DNA from: Pyrinomonadaceae bacterium
GTDB lineage: Bacteria > Acidobacteriota > Blastocatellia > Pyrinomonadales > Pyrinomonadaceae
NCBI GenBank assembly: GCA_022843305.1
Contig: JALHNX010000037.1
Span: 1 to 35,005, forward strand
Length of the DNA: 35,005 bases
Direction of reading: 5' to 3'
Made by a program: the position numbers and the translations under genes. Below the pieces are notes generated by a model that saw nothing but the letters and a program-made list of their open reading frames with translations, did not search any database and was not told where the DNA came from. Positions 1 through 8,856 of this stretch are shown piece by piece (positions within the stretch are counted from its first letter, which is position 1; each line of letters starts with the position of its first letter).

Positions 1-1688
1 ACCGCAACGGTAAACGAAGGATTCCCGACGAGCGGCGGCTCAATCGCCACTGCCGAAGGAATAAACCCGCCCGCCCCCGCAACCCCGCTGCCAACCAACA
101 CCGGCACCCGCGAAGATTCAGTGTAAAGCTGCGGTCTATCGAACGGCGGCAATTCGTTTACCACTCTTAAATCGTTTAACGGGCGTTTCATAAACGCGAC
201 TAAATCCGCTCTTTCCTGCGGTGTCAGTCCCAACGGACGGATTAAATTATGGTCAACATTCGGCGCGTCGAAATCGCCGCCGCGATTGTAGAATTCGACG
301 ACTTCTTCCAAACTTTCAAAACGACCGTTGCGCATATAGGGTGCGCGAAGTTCGACATTTCTTAAATTCGGAGTTTTAAATTTGCCGTTATCATCCGCGC
401 TCAGCGTGACGGCTCCGCGTCCTAAATCTTCGTTTTGCGGTCGAACGGCGATGTTATGAAAATTATTATCGGTCATCAGCGAACCGCCGTGGCAGGCGTT
501 GCACTGCGCCTTTATAAAAACGTTTCTGCCGTTTTGTTCAGCCGGCGTTAAGGGTTCGATGTTGCTTTCGGCTTTGTCGAGCGGCGTCTGATCGGAAAAC
601 AATGTGCGTTCATGCGTCGCGATCGCCAAAGCGATTCGCGCGGGCGTTACCTCGGGCGTGCCGAACGCTTCTTCAAAAAGTTCGGGATAAGTTCGACCGT
701 CGATCCAGGTTTGCAGACCCGCCGGAATATTTGTCGCCAGCGCGAGCGGTTTCGCTCCGGCAATCTGCGCCGCGACCTCGGTCCAGTTGCGGTTTATATG
801 CCCCATTTCCGCCGAGCTGACCGGCGGACCGATAACCTGACTTTCAAGCCCGCCCCAATCCGTCAGAATCGGCGCGTTCGTAATCGGATCGCGGAAAATA
901 TCCTCCGCGCGTCCATCCCAAAAAAGTCCGTTCCGCGTATAACCCGCGTTTAAGTATGACGGAGCTTTTCTGCCCGTGACCTGCGCATTAAATTTGTAAA
1001 GATTTGAAAAAGTGTAAGTTCCGTCCGCGTTATTGACCGGAACGCCGGGCGAGCCGAAAACGTCGTCGGCGGTGTTAAAAATATTGTCGAAGCCGGGATT
1101 TCTCGAAGCCGCGCCGCCGAAAATCGTGCGCGGGTCGGAACCGCCTTCGCCCGCGCGGTGGCAGGTTCCGCACGAAACGGTCTTGGTCGAAGAAAGCTGT
1201 TCGTCCCAAAAAAGTGCTTTGCCGAGCGCGGCTTTGGTCGCCGTGATCGGATTTCCCGTCGGCGCGGACGGCGGATCGAGCGGCGGGAAGATAGTCGAAG
1301 TTATCTCGCCGTTACCGCGTGCGCCCTGATCGGACGCGCTAAAACTGCTTGTGTTCGCGCCGTTTTCAGACTTTACCCAGTAAAAATAAACTTGTCCGGC
1401 TTGCGCCGTCGCGTCAAAGAAATAATTGGCGGGCGTTGTGCCGACATCGGTCGCGGCTGCCGGATTATTCGTCGTGCCGCGAAAGATGCGGTAAGCGGTC
1501 GCGCCGCGCATCGTATCCCAGCGAAGCCCGATTTTATTGGCATAATTTCCGTCCGAAGCCGTCACGCCGGTCGGCGCGGCGAGCGAACCTTGCCCGCTGA
1601 CCGAAACGGTTGTCAGGCGATTTACGCCGAAAAATATGCCGGCGAACAAAAGAAAACTTACACAAACACACAATTTGACACGTTGCAT
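1..1688 (-). CDS. MauG/cytochrome c peroxidase-family di-heme protein with FN3 module (3' end outside window)
   Basis: I read this frame by hand from ATG at 1688 to the window edge, with no stop in about 562 codons. An N-terminal hydrophobic signal peptide (about residues 1-25) is followed by a fibronectin type III-like module (about 36-125), with a W near its start and a YFYWVKSENG strand. The di-heme peroxidase part follows. Heme motif 1 is CGTCH at residues 173-177 (1158-1172) and heme motif 2 is CNACH at 396-400 (489-503). The later TPNLRNVELRAPYMRNGRF stretch is typical of the family. Such proteins are periplasmic and reduce H2O2 or oxidise a protein or cofactor partner; the substrate is not visible here. 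AAGGAG lies at 1703-1708, 14 nt from the ATG, which is rather far. The gene is divergent from the TonB receptor. The C-terminus is missing. Confidence 0.88.
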   Translation of the reverse strand, partial: MQRVKLCVCVSFLLFAGIFFGVNRLTTVSVSGQGSLAAPTGVTASDGNYANKIGLRWDTMRGATAYRIFRGTTNNPAAATDVGTTPANYFFDATAQAGQVYFYWVKSENGANTSSFSASDQGARGNGEITSTIFPPLDPPSAPTGNPITATKAALGKALFWDEQLSSTKTVSCGTCHRAGEGGSDPRTIFGGAASRNPGFDNIFNTADDVFGSPGVPVNNADGTYTFSNLYKFNAQVTGRKAPSYLNAGYTRNGLFWDGRAEDIFRDPITNAPILTDWGGLESQVIGPPVSSAEMGHINRNWTEVAAQIAGAKPLALATNIPAGLQTWIDGRTYPELFEEAFGTPEVTPARIALAIATHERTLFSDQTPLDKAESNIEPLTPAEQNGRNVFIKAQCNACHGGSLMTDNNFHNIAVRPQNEDLGRGAVTLSADDNGKFKTPNLRNVELRAPYMRNGRFESLEEVVEFYNRGGDFDAPNVDHNLIRPLGLTPQERADLVAFMKRPLNDLRVVNELPPFDRPQLYTESSRVPVLVGSGVAGAGGFIPSAVAIEPPLVGNPSFTVA

Positions 1689-2054
1689 TACGGTTAAAAT
1701 AACTCCTTGAAATAGTTTTAGGGTGAATTTAATCCCGATGACTTGTTTTACTTACAATAAAGGACAAAGGGTTATCATATACCACGTAACCGCCACCTGT
1801 AAAAAAACATTTGCAAATAGCCGAATTTTGTCCGCCGAGAGATGAAATTTAGTTTTCCGCCTTTGCGAAATTAACATTTATTTAAGTTTCGTTTCACATC
1901 CATTTAACCCACTCGTAATATTCTCACTTCTTGAAAGGCAATCCTATAAAAAATTTTACAAGTGTAAACCCGTCAATCGCGCTTTTTTTTAGCCGGTTGA
2001 CGCTAGGTTTTAAAGAATATTTAAAGATAACTGCTCTTTTTAAGGAGACAATTT
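1689..2054. promoter_or_regulatory. Divergent intergenic region between peroxidase and TonB receptor genes
   Basis: This 366-nt AT-rich gap must hold the promoters of both divergent genes. For the + strand, TTGACG at 1997-2002 followed by TATTTA at 2018-2023 is a weak candidate with a short 15-nt spacer. AAGGAG at 2042-2047, 7 nt before the ATG, is a clear ribosome binding site for the receptor. I see no confident minus-strand promoter, gene or structured RNA here. Confidence 0.4.
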
Positions 2055-5000
2055 ATGAATCTATGCAAACGAAAATTAAGTTTTAGATTTCCGGCTTTAG
2101 CCTTCGGCTTGAGTCTTTTGTTTATATCGAGTGTTTTTGCGCAAGCGACCGGAAGCTTGAACGGAACAGTCAAAGACCAGAACGGCGCAATCGTCCAGGG
2201 CGCGACCGTGACGGTTAAAAATTCGGCAACCAATCTGACGCGCAATGCCGTCACCGACGGCGACGGACGCTGGACAATTCCGGTTCTGCCCGTCGGCAAT
2301 TACACGATCACTTACGAAAAAGCAGGTTTTAACAAAGGCTTGTCCGAAAACATCGAGGTCGAAGCTTCGGTTCCGCGCACGGTCGAGGTCGCGCTCGAAG
2401 TCGGCGCGATCGAAAACGTCGTGACGATTTCGAGCGATCAGGCACTCGTGCAAACCGAATCGGCGACCGTGACGCGGCAGATCACGGGCGAAGAAGTGAC
2501 GAAGATTCCGACTTCGACGCGCTCGTTCACGGGACTTTTATCGTCAGAAGCCGGCGTTTCCAGCGAGCTTTCGCCGGTCGGCGTGAACGGCAACGGCAAC
2601 ATTTCGCCGTCAGTCAACGGCACACGCACGACTTCGACTTCGCTTTTCTTTAACGGCGTTGACGCAACGAACATCACGAGCAACGAAGGTTCGCTTTCGG
2701 ACAATATTTCGCCCGCGCCCGAAACTTTGCAGGAAGTTAAACTGCAAACTTCGCTGTACGACGCTTCGACCGGCAGATCGGGCGGCGGCAATTTTCAGCT
2801 CGTCACCAAATCGGGCGGCAACCGCTTTAACGGTTCGGCTTATTATTATCTGCAAAACAAGGCTTTTAACGCGAACGAATTTTTCCTGATAGAAAGCGGC
2901 AACGAAAAACCGCGCGCCGACCGCACCGAAACGGGATTTACCATCGGCGGTCCGATCATTAAGGACAGATTTTTCTTTTTCGGCGGCTATCAATACACGA
3001 ACGCGAACACCGGACTCGTGCCGACGGCGCGCACCCGCACGATTTTACCGATCGCTATGAGCGTGCTTGGCGCAGACCGTTCAAAAGCGGCAATCGCGGC
3101 GGCATTTAATCAATTTAACGGCTGCGCGGGCGCGAACTGTCTGACCGCCGCCGATATTTCGGATGTCGCTTTTCGCATTTTCAACCTGCAAAACCCGGTT
3201 ACAGGCGGTTTTTATTTGCCGAGTCTGCAAACAGGAAGTTTCCGCCCGCTCGGCATTGTTGACCAGACTGGAACGGGCAGTTATCAATCCGGCAATTTCC
3301 CGACCGTTACTTCGCGGACTTTGCAAAGAAATAATCCGCTCGTCGAATTTATTTCGGTCGAACCGTCGCGCTTTAAACAGAATCAATTTACGACACGGCT
3401 TGACGGTCAGCTTTCCGAAAAGAATTCTCTTAGCGGAACGCTTTTCTGGGCGAATTTTCCGGGCTTTGATTCATTTCCCGACCCGAGCAGTCTGGCTTCG
3501 CCAACCACTCTGCAGCGCAACGACCGCAACCGGACGGTTTCCGTTGCCAACACATATATTTTAACGCCGAACTGGATCAATGAAGTTCGTTTCGGCTATT
3601 TCTACCTGAACAACACGCGCAGTTTGACGGAAGAATTTTCAACCGGCGATTTCACGAACGACTTTATCGGAGTTCAGAATCCGGCTTCGACGTTCGACAA
3701 CAGTATTGCGACAACCCGTTTAGGTCATTACATCGGACGCAACAACATCGCCAATTTCTCGTTCGGCGGTCCGAACGATTCGTTTAACCGGCGCAAGCAG
3801 ATCACATACAGCATCGCCGATAACGTGAACTGGATCTTCCGTAATCACAACTTTAAATTCGGCGGCGAATTTAAACGTCATCAATTCGATACCAATCTGC
3901 CCGAAGAGCAGGCAACCGAGTTTGAAAAATTCGACAGCTTTACGCAATTACTGACCGGAAACGCGACCGAAGCCGACACGCAATACGGCGTCACGGACAA
4001 GAGTTTTCGCTTTACCGATCTCGGTTTCTATATTACGGACAGCTGGAAAATCAATAGTAAGCTGACGCTGAATCTCGGTCTGCGCTACGAATTATTTATG
4101 TATCCGAGCGAAAAGAACGGGCGCATCGGTAATTTCGACCTCGAACCTTTTCTGCCGTGTTTCGCGGCGACGGGCGGCTCGACCGCGCTTTGCGACAATC
4201 CGACCGGCGGCTTTATCATTCCGAAAAACGTCAGCCAGACCGGGAACGCAGTCGTTGACGGCGCGATCGGCGCGACGCAGGTCGTCAACAGCAAGCACAC
4301 GCTCAAGGGCAACGATTACAACAATTTCGCACCGCGCATCGGTCTGGCTTATTCCGTCAACGACAAATTCGTCATTCGCGGCGGCTACGGGCTTTTCTAC
4401 GACCGACCTTCGGCGGCGTTCATCAATACGGTTTTCAGCAACTATCCGTTTTTACGCGAAGTCGAAATCACCGTTCCGTCGGGCAATGTTCCGATTGCCA
4501 CCGCATTTTCGGGTGTTCCGACCAATATTCCGCTCAATCAATGGCTGCCGTTTCGCATCGTCCGCGCTGCGGGCGCAACCGGCGCATATCAAATCCGCGA
4601 CAACACGCCGGTTTTTATTGATTCACGCGGAACTCCACAGGGCGCGGGCTGTAATCCTTTGACGGGCGTAAATTGTATTCGCGGCAACATTGCCGAAACC
4701 TTCGAGTTTCGCGCGATTGACCGCAATCTGCGAACGCCTTACGTTCATCAGTGGAACGTCGGTATGCAATACGAATTGTTCAAAGATTTGCTCGTTGAGG
4801 CACGTTATATCGGAACTGCCGGACGTAATCTTTTGATCGCCACGGCGCTTAATCAGGGCTTTGACCTGAACGATCCGAACACGCCCGACCATATTTTCGA
4901 GCGTTTCAATCAAGCCTACGTCGCCGCCGGTTCACCGAACGGAGCTTTGAATTCGGGAAATACGGCGCGTGAACGCGGAATCGGACGCGCCTTCGGATTT

Positions 5001-5912
5001 TTGAACACGGTGACGGGCAGAATTGACAACAATCTTTCCGCCGCGAACGGCACCGTCATCAACTTTGAAGCGCGTGTTCCGATTCTCGGCTTTAACGTGC
5101 CGGAAGCCTTGCTTTTGCAGTCGAAAGGCTACTCCAATTATCATGGAGCGCAGTTCAGTTTGACCAAACGCCTTTCAAAAGGTTTGCAGTTTAATGTCGC
5201 CTACACCTTCTCGAAATCAATTGATATTATGTCGTCAGACCCGGGAAGCACGGCGGGCGGCGGCAAACCGGATGTACCGAATACCGGATTTATCGCGCAA
5301 GGCGATGCCACCAATATCGCCAACAACAAGGGACTTTCGGATTTTGACCGGACGCATCGTTTCAGCACGAATTTCGTCTGGGAAATTCCGACCGGCGGCA
5401 TGAACAATCAATTCGTCAAAGGCTGGGCGCTTTCGGGCTTTTTTCAGGCGCAGTCTGGAACGCCGTTCACGGTTTTCGCTTCCGAACCGGAAATTGCCAA
5501 CGCTTCGCAATTGACGAGCGTCACGCGCGGCGCGGGCGGTCTTTACCGTCCGGGTTTCGGTCGTCCGAATATTAACTGTTCGGCGGAAGAAGCGGTCGGC
5601 AGCGCAAGCACAAGCAACCTGAATGTTATCAATTCGTCGTGTTTTGCATCGGCTTTCGGACAATTCGGCAATCTCGGTCGCAATACGTTTCGCGGACCTA
5701 TGCAGAAACGTTTCGACCTGAGCTTTTCGAAAAATACGAAAATAAACGAGCGGTTCAGTTTCGAAGTCGGCTTTGATCTGTTCAACGTTTTCAACACGGT
5801 CAACTTTGCCAATCCGAACAGCGATTTGCAGGACAGCGTTGATTTCGGCGTGATCACGAACACCGTCGGCGGTCCGCGCGTCGGACAATTCCGGGCAAAA
5901 TTCCGGTTTTAG
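2055..5912 (+). CDS. Oar-like TonB-dependent outer-membrane receptor
   Basis: The protein has 1285 residues. A signal peptide (about 1-29, cleavage after VFA) precedes a carboxypeptidase-regulatory-like beta-sandwich domain (about 33-115, GTVKDQNGAIVQGATVTV). A TonB plug-like region (about 140-260, with GGGNFQLVTKSGGN) and a large 22-strand-type beta-barrel follow. The protein ends in an aromatic residue (FRAKFRF), the usual outer-membrane assembly signal. This architecture matches the Oar/CarboxypepD_reg receptors that are abundant in Acidobacteriota and generally linked to uptake of large substrates; the ligand cannot be told from sequence. I see no SusD-like partner beside it. A strong RBS lies at 2042-2047 and a terminator follows the stop, so it is probably monocistronic. 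Confidence 0.93.
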   Translation: MNLCKRKLSFRFPALAFGLSLLFISSVFAQATGSLNGTVKDQNGAIVQGATVTVKNSATNLTRNAVTDGDGRWTIPVLPVGNYTITYEKAGFNKGLSENIEVEASVPRTVEVALEVGAIENVVTISSDQALVQTESATVTRQITGEEVTKIPTSTRSFTGLLSSEAGVSSELSPVGVNGNGNISPSVNGTRTTSTSLFFNGVDATNITSNEGSLSDNISPAPETLQEVKLQTSLYDASTGRSGGGNFQLVTKSGGNRFNGSAYYYLQNKAFNANEFFLIESGNEKPRADRTETGFTIGGPIIKDRFFFFGGYQYTNANTGLVPTARTRTILPIAMSVLGADRSKAAIAAAFNQFNGCAGANCLTAADISDVAFRIFNLQNPVTGGFYLPSLQTGSFRPLGIVDQTGTGSYQSGNFPTVTSRTLQRNNPLVEFISVEPSRFKQNQFTTRLDGQLSEKNSLSGTLFWANFPGFDSFPDPSSLASPTTLQRNDRNRTVSVANTYILTPNWINEVRFGYFYLNNTRSLTEEFSTGDFTNDFIGVQNPASTFDNSIATTRLGHYIGRNNIANFSFGGPNDSFNRRKQITYSIADNVNWIFRNHNFKFGGEFKRHQFDTNLPEEQATEFEKFDSFTQLLTGNATEADTQYGVTDKSFRFTDLGFYITDSWKINSKLTLNLGLRYELFMYPSEKNGRIGNFDLEPFLPCFAATGGSTALCDNPTGGFIIPKNVSQTGNAVVDGAIGATQVVNSKHTLKGNDYNNFAPRIGLAYSVNDKFVIRGGYGLFYDRPSAAFINTVFSNYPFLREVEITVPSGNVPIATAFSGVPTNIPLNQWLPFRIVRAAGATGAYQIRDNTPVFIDSRGTPQGAGCNPLTGVNCIRGNIAETFEFRAIDRNLRTPYVHQWNVGMQYELFKDLLVEARYIGTAGRNLLIATALNQGFDLNDPNTPDHIFERFNQAYVAAGSPNGALNSGNTARERGIGRAFGFLNTVTGRIDNNLSAANGTVINFEARVPILGFNVPEALLLQSKGYSNYHGAQFSLTKRLSKGLQFNVAYTFSKSIDIMSSDPGSTAGGGKPDVPNTGFIAQGDATNIANNKGLSDFDRTHRFSTNFVWEIPTGGMNNQFVKGWALSGFFQAQSGTPFTVFASEPEIANASQLTSVTRGAGGLYRPGFGRPNINCSAEEAVGSASTSNLNVINSSCFASAFGQFGNLGRNTFRGPMQKRFDLSFSKNTKINERFSFEVGFDLFNVFNTVNFANPNSDLQDSVDFGVITNTVGGPRVGQFRAKFRF

Positions 5913-5934
5913 AACAAGGGCGGGAAAATCAAAC

Positions 5935-5968
5935 AAAAAGGCGAGCCGCGCACGGCTCGCCTTTTTTA
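5935..5968. terminator. Bidirectional intrinsic terminator between TonB receptor and aat
   Basis: A perfect stem (GCGAGCCG at 5941-5948 with CGGCTCGC at 5953-5960, loop CGCA) is flanked by A-rich sequence on the left and a T run on the right. It can therefore terminate both the + strand receptor gene and the convergent aat gene. Confidence 0.9.
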
Positions 5969-5969
5969 T

Positions 5970-6659
5970 TCAAAACAGCTTCAGACCAAGTTTTTGGGTT
6001 TCTTCGAGTTTGTCCAGAAAATCTTCGCGCTCGATTTCCTGCGCGCCGAGAACTTCAAAATGCGGCGTCATCACCTGAATGTCGAGCCACGCCGCGCCGC
6101 GCCGCCGGAGATGTTCGATCAGATGCAGAAGCGCGAATTTTGAGGCGTTCGAGCGCTTGTGAAACATACTTTCGCCGCAAAAAACGCCGCCCGCGTCAAC
6201 GCCGTAAAGTCCGCCGACGAGTTCCGCGCCGTCCCAAACTTCGACGCTGTGCGCGTCGCCCGTTTTATGAAATTCGCAATACGCGCGGATAAATCCGTCG
6301 GTAATCCACGTTCCGTAACCGTCGCTTCGTTTCGTCTGCGCGCATTTTTCGATAACTGCTTTAAAATCCTTGTCAATCGTAAAAGTAAACCGCGTTTTTG
6401 CAAATTCCCGGCGCAGACTTTTCGGCAGGTGAAGATTTTCAAACTCCAAAATCGCGCGTTCTTCGGGACAATACCACGGCAAAGGAAGTCCTTCGACGTG
6501 CCACGGAAAAATCCCGCGCCGGTAAGCATTGCGCAGATTTTCAATCGTCAGATCGCCGCCGAAACCGATAATGTCGCGGGCATTGTAATAATAATCGCCG
6601 AACAAAATCCATTCGGAAAATTCATAGTGACGCGGATTCGGAAAATTTATCTTCGACAT
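5970..6659 (-). CDS. aat: Leucyl/phenylalanyl-tRNA--protein transferase
   Basis: This is a 229-residue protein of normal family length. It transfers Leu or Phe from aminoacyl-tRNA to N-terminal basic residues, marking proteins for ClpS/ClpAP degradation (N-degron pathway, cytosol). Family motifs visible are GGDLTIENLRNAYRRGIFPW (about residues 34-53), WYCPEERAIL (62-71), GYGTWIT (114-120), AHSVEVW (136-142) and GGLYGVDAGGVFCGESMF (149-166). The gene stands alone and is convergent with the receptor gene, sharing its terminator. There is no obvious strong Shine-Dalgarno upstream. Confidence 0.96.
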   Translation of the reverse strand: MSKINFPNPRHYEFSEWILFGDYYYNARDIIGFGGDLTIENLRNAYRRGIFPWHVEGLPLPWYCPEERAILEFENLHLPKSLRREFAKTRFTFTIDKDFKAVIEKCAQTKRSDGYGTWITDGFIRAYCEFHKTGDAHSVEVWDGAELVGGLYGVDAGGVFCGESMFHKRSNASKFALLHLIEHLRRRGAAWLDIQVMTPHFEVLGAQEIEREDFLDKLEETQKLGLKLF

Positions 6660-6721
6660 TTTCGCAACAAATTAAATAATTCGCTGTGTAACGAAAATAA
6701 CAAATCTCGGAGGTAAAATAA

Positions 6722-7042
6722 ATGAAAAAATTCATCATCAATCTGTTTTCAAATCGTTTCGGAATCATTTCGGCAGCATTGAATCTTTGCTATTTCGCAA
6801 GCCAAGGAAATCATGTCACGTGTAACCCGATCGGGAAAATTTTTGTCTCTATGAATTTTCCGGCGGCTCTTTCGGCGCTGCTCTCGCTCAAATTCATCGG
6901 AATTTTTGCTCGTCCACTTTCGATTGCGGCAGAAACGCAGATCGCAAATATTTTCTTTGCGACCTTTATCGTCCTGCAATGGCTTGTCATCGCGTGGATC
7001 GCCAAAACGCTTGCCGCAAAAATCCGGCGACCTAAAATGTAA
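6722..7042 (+). CDS. Small hypothetical membrane protein
   Basis: The 106-residue product is not recognised. It has a basic N-terminus, two hydrophobic stretches that could span the membrane (about residues 46-66 and 78-98) and a basic tail (AAKIRRPKM), suggesting two helices with positively charged cytosolic ends. GGAGGT at 6709-6714, 7 nt before the ATG, is one of the best ribosome binding sites in the window and is the main argument that it is expressed. It is divergent from aat and convergent with the GT4 gene, with a heptamer-repeat hairpin between. Confidence 0.6.
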   Translation: MKKFIINLFSNRFGIISAALNLCYFASQGNHVTCNPIGKIFVSMNFPAALSALLSLKFIGIFARPLSIAAETQIANIFFATFIVLQWLVIAWIAKTLAAKIRRPKM

Positions 7043-7059
7043 TCCGCCAAAACTGTTGA

Positions 7060-7119
7060 AATAATGAATAATTGAGAAATCGGGCTTCGTCGGCGATCAT
7101 TTATCAATTATCCATTATC
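7060..7119. repeat. Heptamer-repeat hairpin (7050-7133 gap)
   Basis: The left arm 7060-7080 (AATAATGAATAATTGAGAAAT) pairs imperfectly with 7099-7119. The right arm reads as successive 7-mers of ATCAATT type (ATCAATT, ATCCATT, ATCAAAT, ATCAATT). It fills the gap between convergent genes and may serve as a weak terminator. Confidence 0.7.
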
Positions 7120-7133
7120 AAATATCAATTGTT

Positions 7134-8234
7134 TCAGCAGTTTTTATCTCCCAAAATTTTCCGGTAAATTGCCAGATATTCGGGCGCGATCTTTTCCGCC
7201 GTGAATTCATTTGCCAGTGCGCGGTTGTTTTCGCTCATTCTTTGGCGCAAATCTTTGTCGTTTATAATTTCGGCGATCTTTTCGGCTAGATCAGCGGGAT
7301 TTTTCGGCGCACAGAAAAGACAGTTTTCGCCTTCTTTTAAATAATCGGCGGCGGCGCGAATTTTCGTCGTCACAATCGGCAAACCGAACTGCAAAGCGTT
7401 GAAAATCACCATCGGAAAACCTTCGATGTGAAACGTCGGAAAAACCAGCAAGCCGCTCGCACGGTAAAATTCCCGGACGGTTTCTTCGGCAACGTGTCCG
7501 TGAAAATTGACGAATTCGCCGATTTCGAGAGTTTTCGCCAGATGTTCGGCAACCGAACGCGTTTCGCCGTCGCCGAGAACTTCCAGAACAACGTCGAAAC
7601 CTTTTTCGCGCAAAACGGAAACGGCGCGAACGGTTTCGAGCAAACCTTTGGTCGGAATCAAACGCGAAACGAAAATCAGCCGAAACGGAGTTTCCCCGGA
7701 AAAGTTTTCCACAGGTGGAAAACTTTTCCGGGCGAAAAGAATCAGCGCGTTTTTAACGACAAAAAACTTTTCTTCCGGAAATCCGAAACCGACAAAACCG
7801 CGTTTTTCTTCCGACGACAAAAGCCCGATCCCGTCCGCCGTTTTGATTAAATAACGAATCAAAAATCCAATCACGAAATTCGCTTTCCCGAGCAATTCGA
7901 CATCCGAACCGTGAAATTTCAGAAAAATCTTTGCGCCGTTGTTTTTCAGCCAAAAAAGCGAAAACGCGTCGCGCAGGATCGCTTTTGTTTCAAACGATGT
8001 ATTGATGTGCAGCAGATCGAATTTTTCTTCGCGCAAAATGCGGCGAAATTTCAGCGCGGTTTTCCAAACCTGCCTGACGCGCCGGAGCATTGAGATTTTC
8101 GCGTCGTTGTCGAAAGTATAAATCTCTTCGCGCACCGCCGCGCCGTGCCTTTCGAGTTCGCGCAAAAAAGGCGGTTCGCAGGCGTTAATGCCGCCGCGCG
8201 CCGTTTTTTCGGGCATTCCGACGAGAATTTTCAT
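7134..8234 (-). CDS. GT4-family glycosyltransferase
   Basis: The start MKILVGMPEK is chosen at 8234, giving 366 residues. This ATG overlaps the stop of the upstream Uma2 gene in an ATGA, and the longer frame upstream has no family similarity. The protein has two Rossmann-like halves of GT-B type, with FKFHGSDVELLG in the N-half, LIFVSRLIPTKG at about 186-197 and LGDGETR near 220. Enzymes of this family transfer sugars from nucleotide donors to polysaccharide intermediates at the cytosolic membrane face. In the usual E-x7-E donor-site motif the first Glu is present (HIEGF, E271) but the second position is Asn (N279), so activity or donor choice may differ. It is the last gene of a tight three-gene minus operon. 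Confidence 0.9.
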   Translation of the reverse strand: MKILVGMPEKTARGGINACEPPFLRELERHGAAVREEIYTFDNDAKISMLRRVRQVWKTALKFRRILREEKFDLLHINTSFETKAILRDAFSLFWLKNNGAKIFLKFHGSDVELLGKANFVIGFLIRYLIKTADGIGLLSSEEKRGFVGFGFPEEKFFVVKNALILFARKSFPPVENFSGETPFRLIFVSRLIPTKGLLETVRAVSVLREKGFDVVLEVLGDGETRSVAEHLAKTLEIGEFVNFHGHVAEETVREFYRASGLLVFPTFHIEGFPMVIFNALQFGLPIVTTKIRAAADYLKEGENCLFCAPKNPADLAEKIAEIINDKDLRQRMSENNRALANEFTAEKIAPEYLAIYRKILGDKNC

Positions 8235-8854
8235 TTTGATTTCGGAAATTTGATCAGATAGAAAACATCCGCGAGGCGCAGCGTACAATTGATCGAGTCA
8301 ATCGTTAACTGCGAATCCAAACTGTTGAAATAAAAATACTTCCACGTTCCGTCTTCCTGTTTGATAAAATGCTCGACCAGACATTTATCCTGCGAAACCA
8401 GCACATAATCGGTCAATGTCGGATTGCAAATCTGATAACGATGAAATCTATCGGTGCGGTCGAATTCGGCGGTTGATTCGGACAAAACTTCGATGATGAC
8501 GCGCGGATTCAACACCACATCGCGGTGTTTGTCGTGATATTCCGGTTCGCCGCAGATCACGACTAAATCAGGATACGAGATCATTCCCTTTTTGAGCGAG
8601 CTTTTCGGCGGCATAAATCCGCTGCGGACTTTTGTGTCTTTTGCCCGCACGCGGCAGTTCGTGTCGTAGAGAGAATTTCCAATCAAACGAATCAAATTCG
8701 AGGAAATGTCGGCGTGTTCGCCGCTCTCGCCCGCCATCTGACGAATCTCGCCGTCAAAAAATTCGTGTCGGGTTTCCGCAGCGCGCTCGAATTCGAGATA
8801 TTCTTCGAGCGTGAATTCGCCTTTTTTTGAGATTTTTCGTTTCGGAGTCGGCAT
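8231..8854 (-). CDS. Uma2-family endonuclease (DUF820)
   Basis: The 207-residue protein matches the Uma2 fold, a PD-(D/E)XK-type nuclease superfamily member common in cyanobacteria and other genomes with many paralogues. Visible features are ETRHEFFDGEIRQMAGES (about 27-44), then YPDLVVICGEPE with the likely catalytic D96, then NPRVIIEVLSEST with E122, then a YVLVSQD-VEHF end. The biological role of the family is poorly defined. It starts 2 nt after the stop of the upstream GT4 gene and overlaps the next GT4 gene by 4 nt (ATGA), so it is translated within a glycosyltransferase operon. No partner toxin or methylase is adjacent. Confidence 0.88.
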   Translation of the reverse strand: MPTPKRKISKKGEFTLEEYLEFERAAETRHEFFDGEIRQMAGESGEHADISSNLIRLIGNSLYDTNCRVRAKDTKVRSGFMPPKSSLKKGMISYPDLVVICGEPEYHDKHRDVVLNPRVIIEVLSESTAEFDRTDRFHRYQICNPTLTDYVLVSQDKCLVEHFIKQEDGTWKYFYFNSLDSQLTIDSINCTLRLADVFYLIKFPKSK

Positions 8855-8856
8855 TT

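Noticed and set aside
602-1697. Several plus-strand frames of 60-180 codons
   Set aside because: They are shadows of the di-heme peroxidase gene on the minus strand, whose heme motifs and signal peptide are clear.
5235-5936. 233-codon minus-strand frame
   Set aside because: Shadow of the TonB receptor barrel; Arg/Ala-rich and without any domain.
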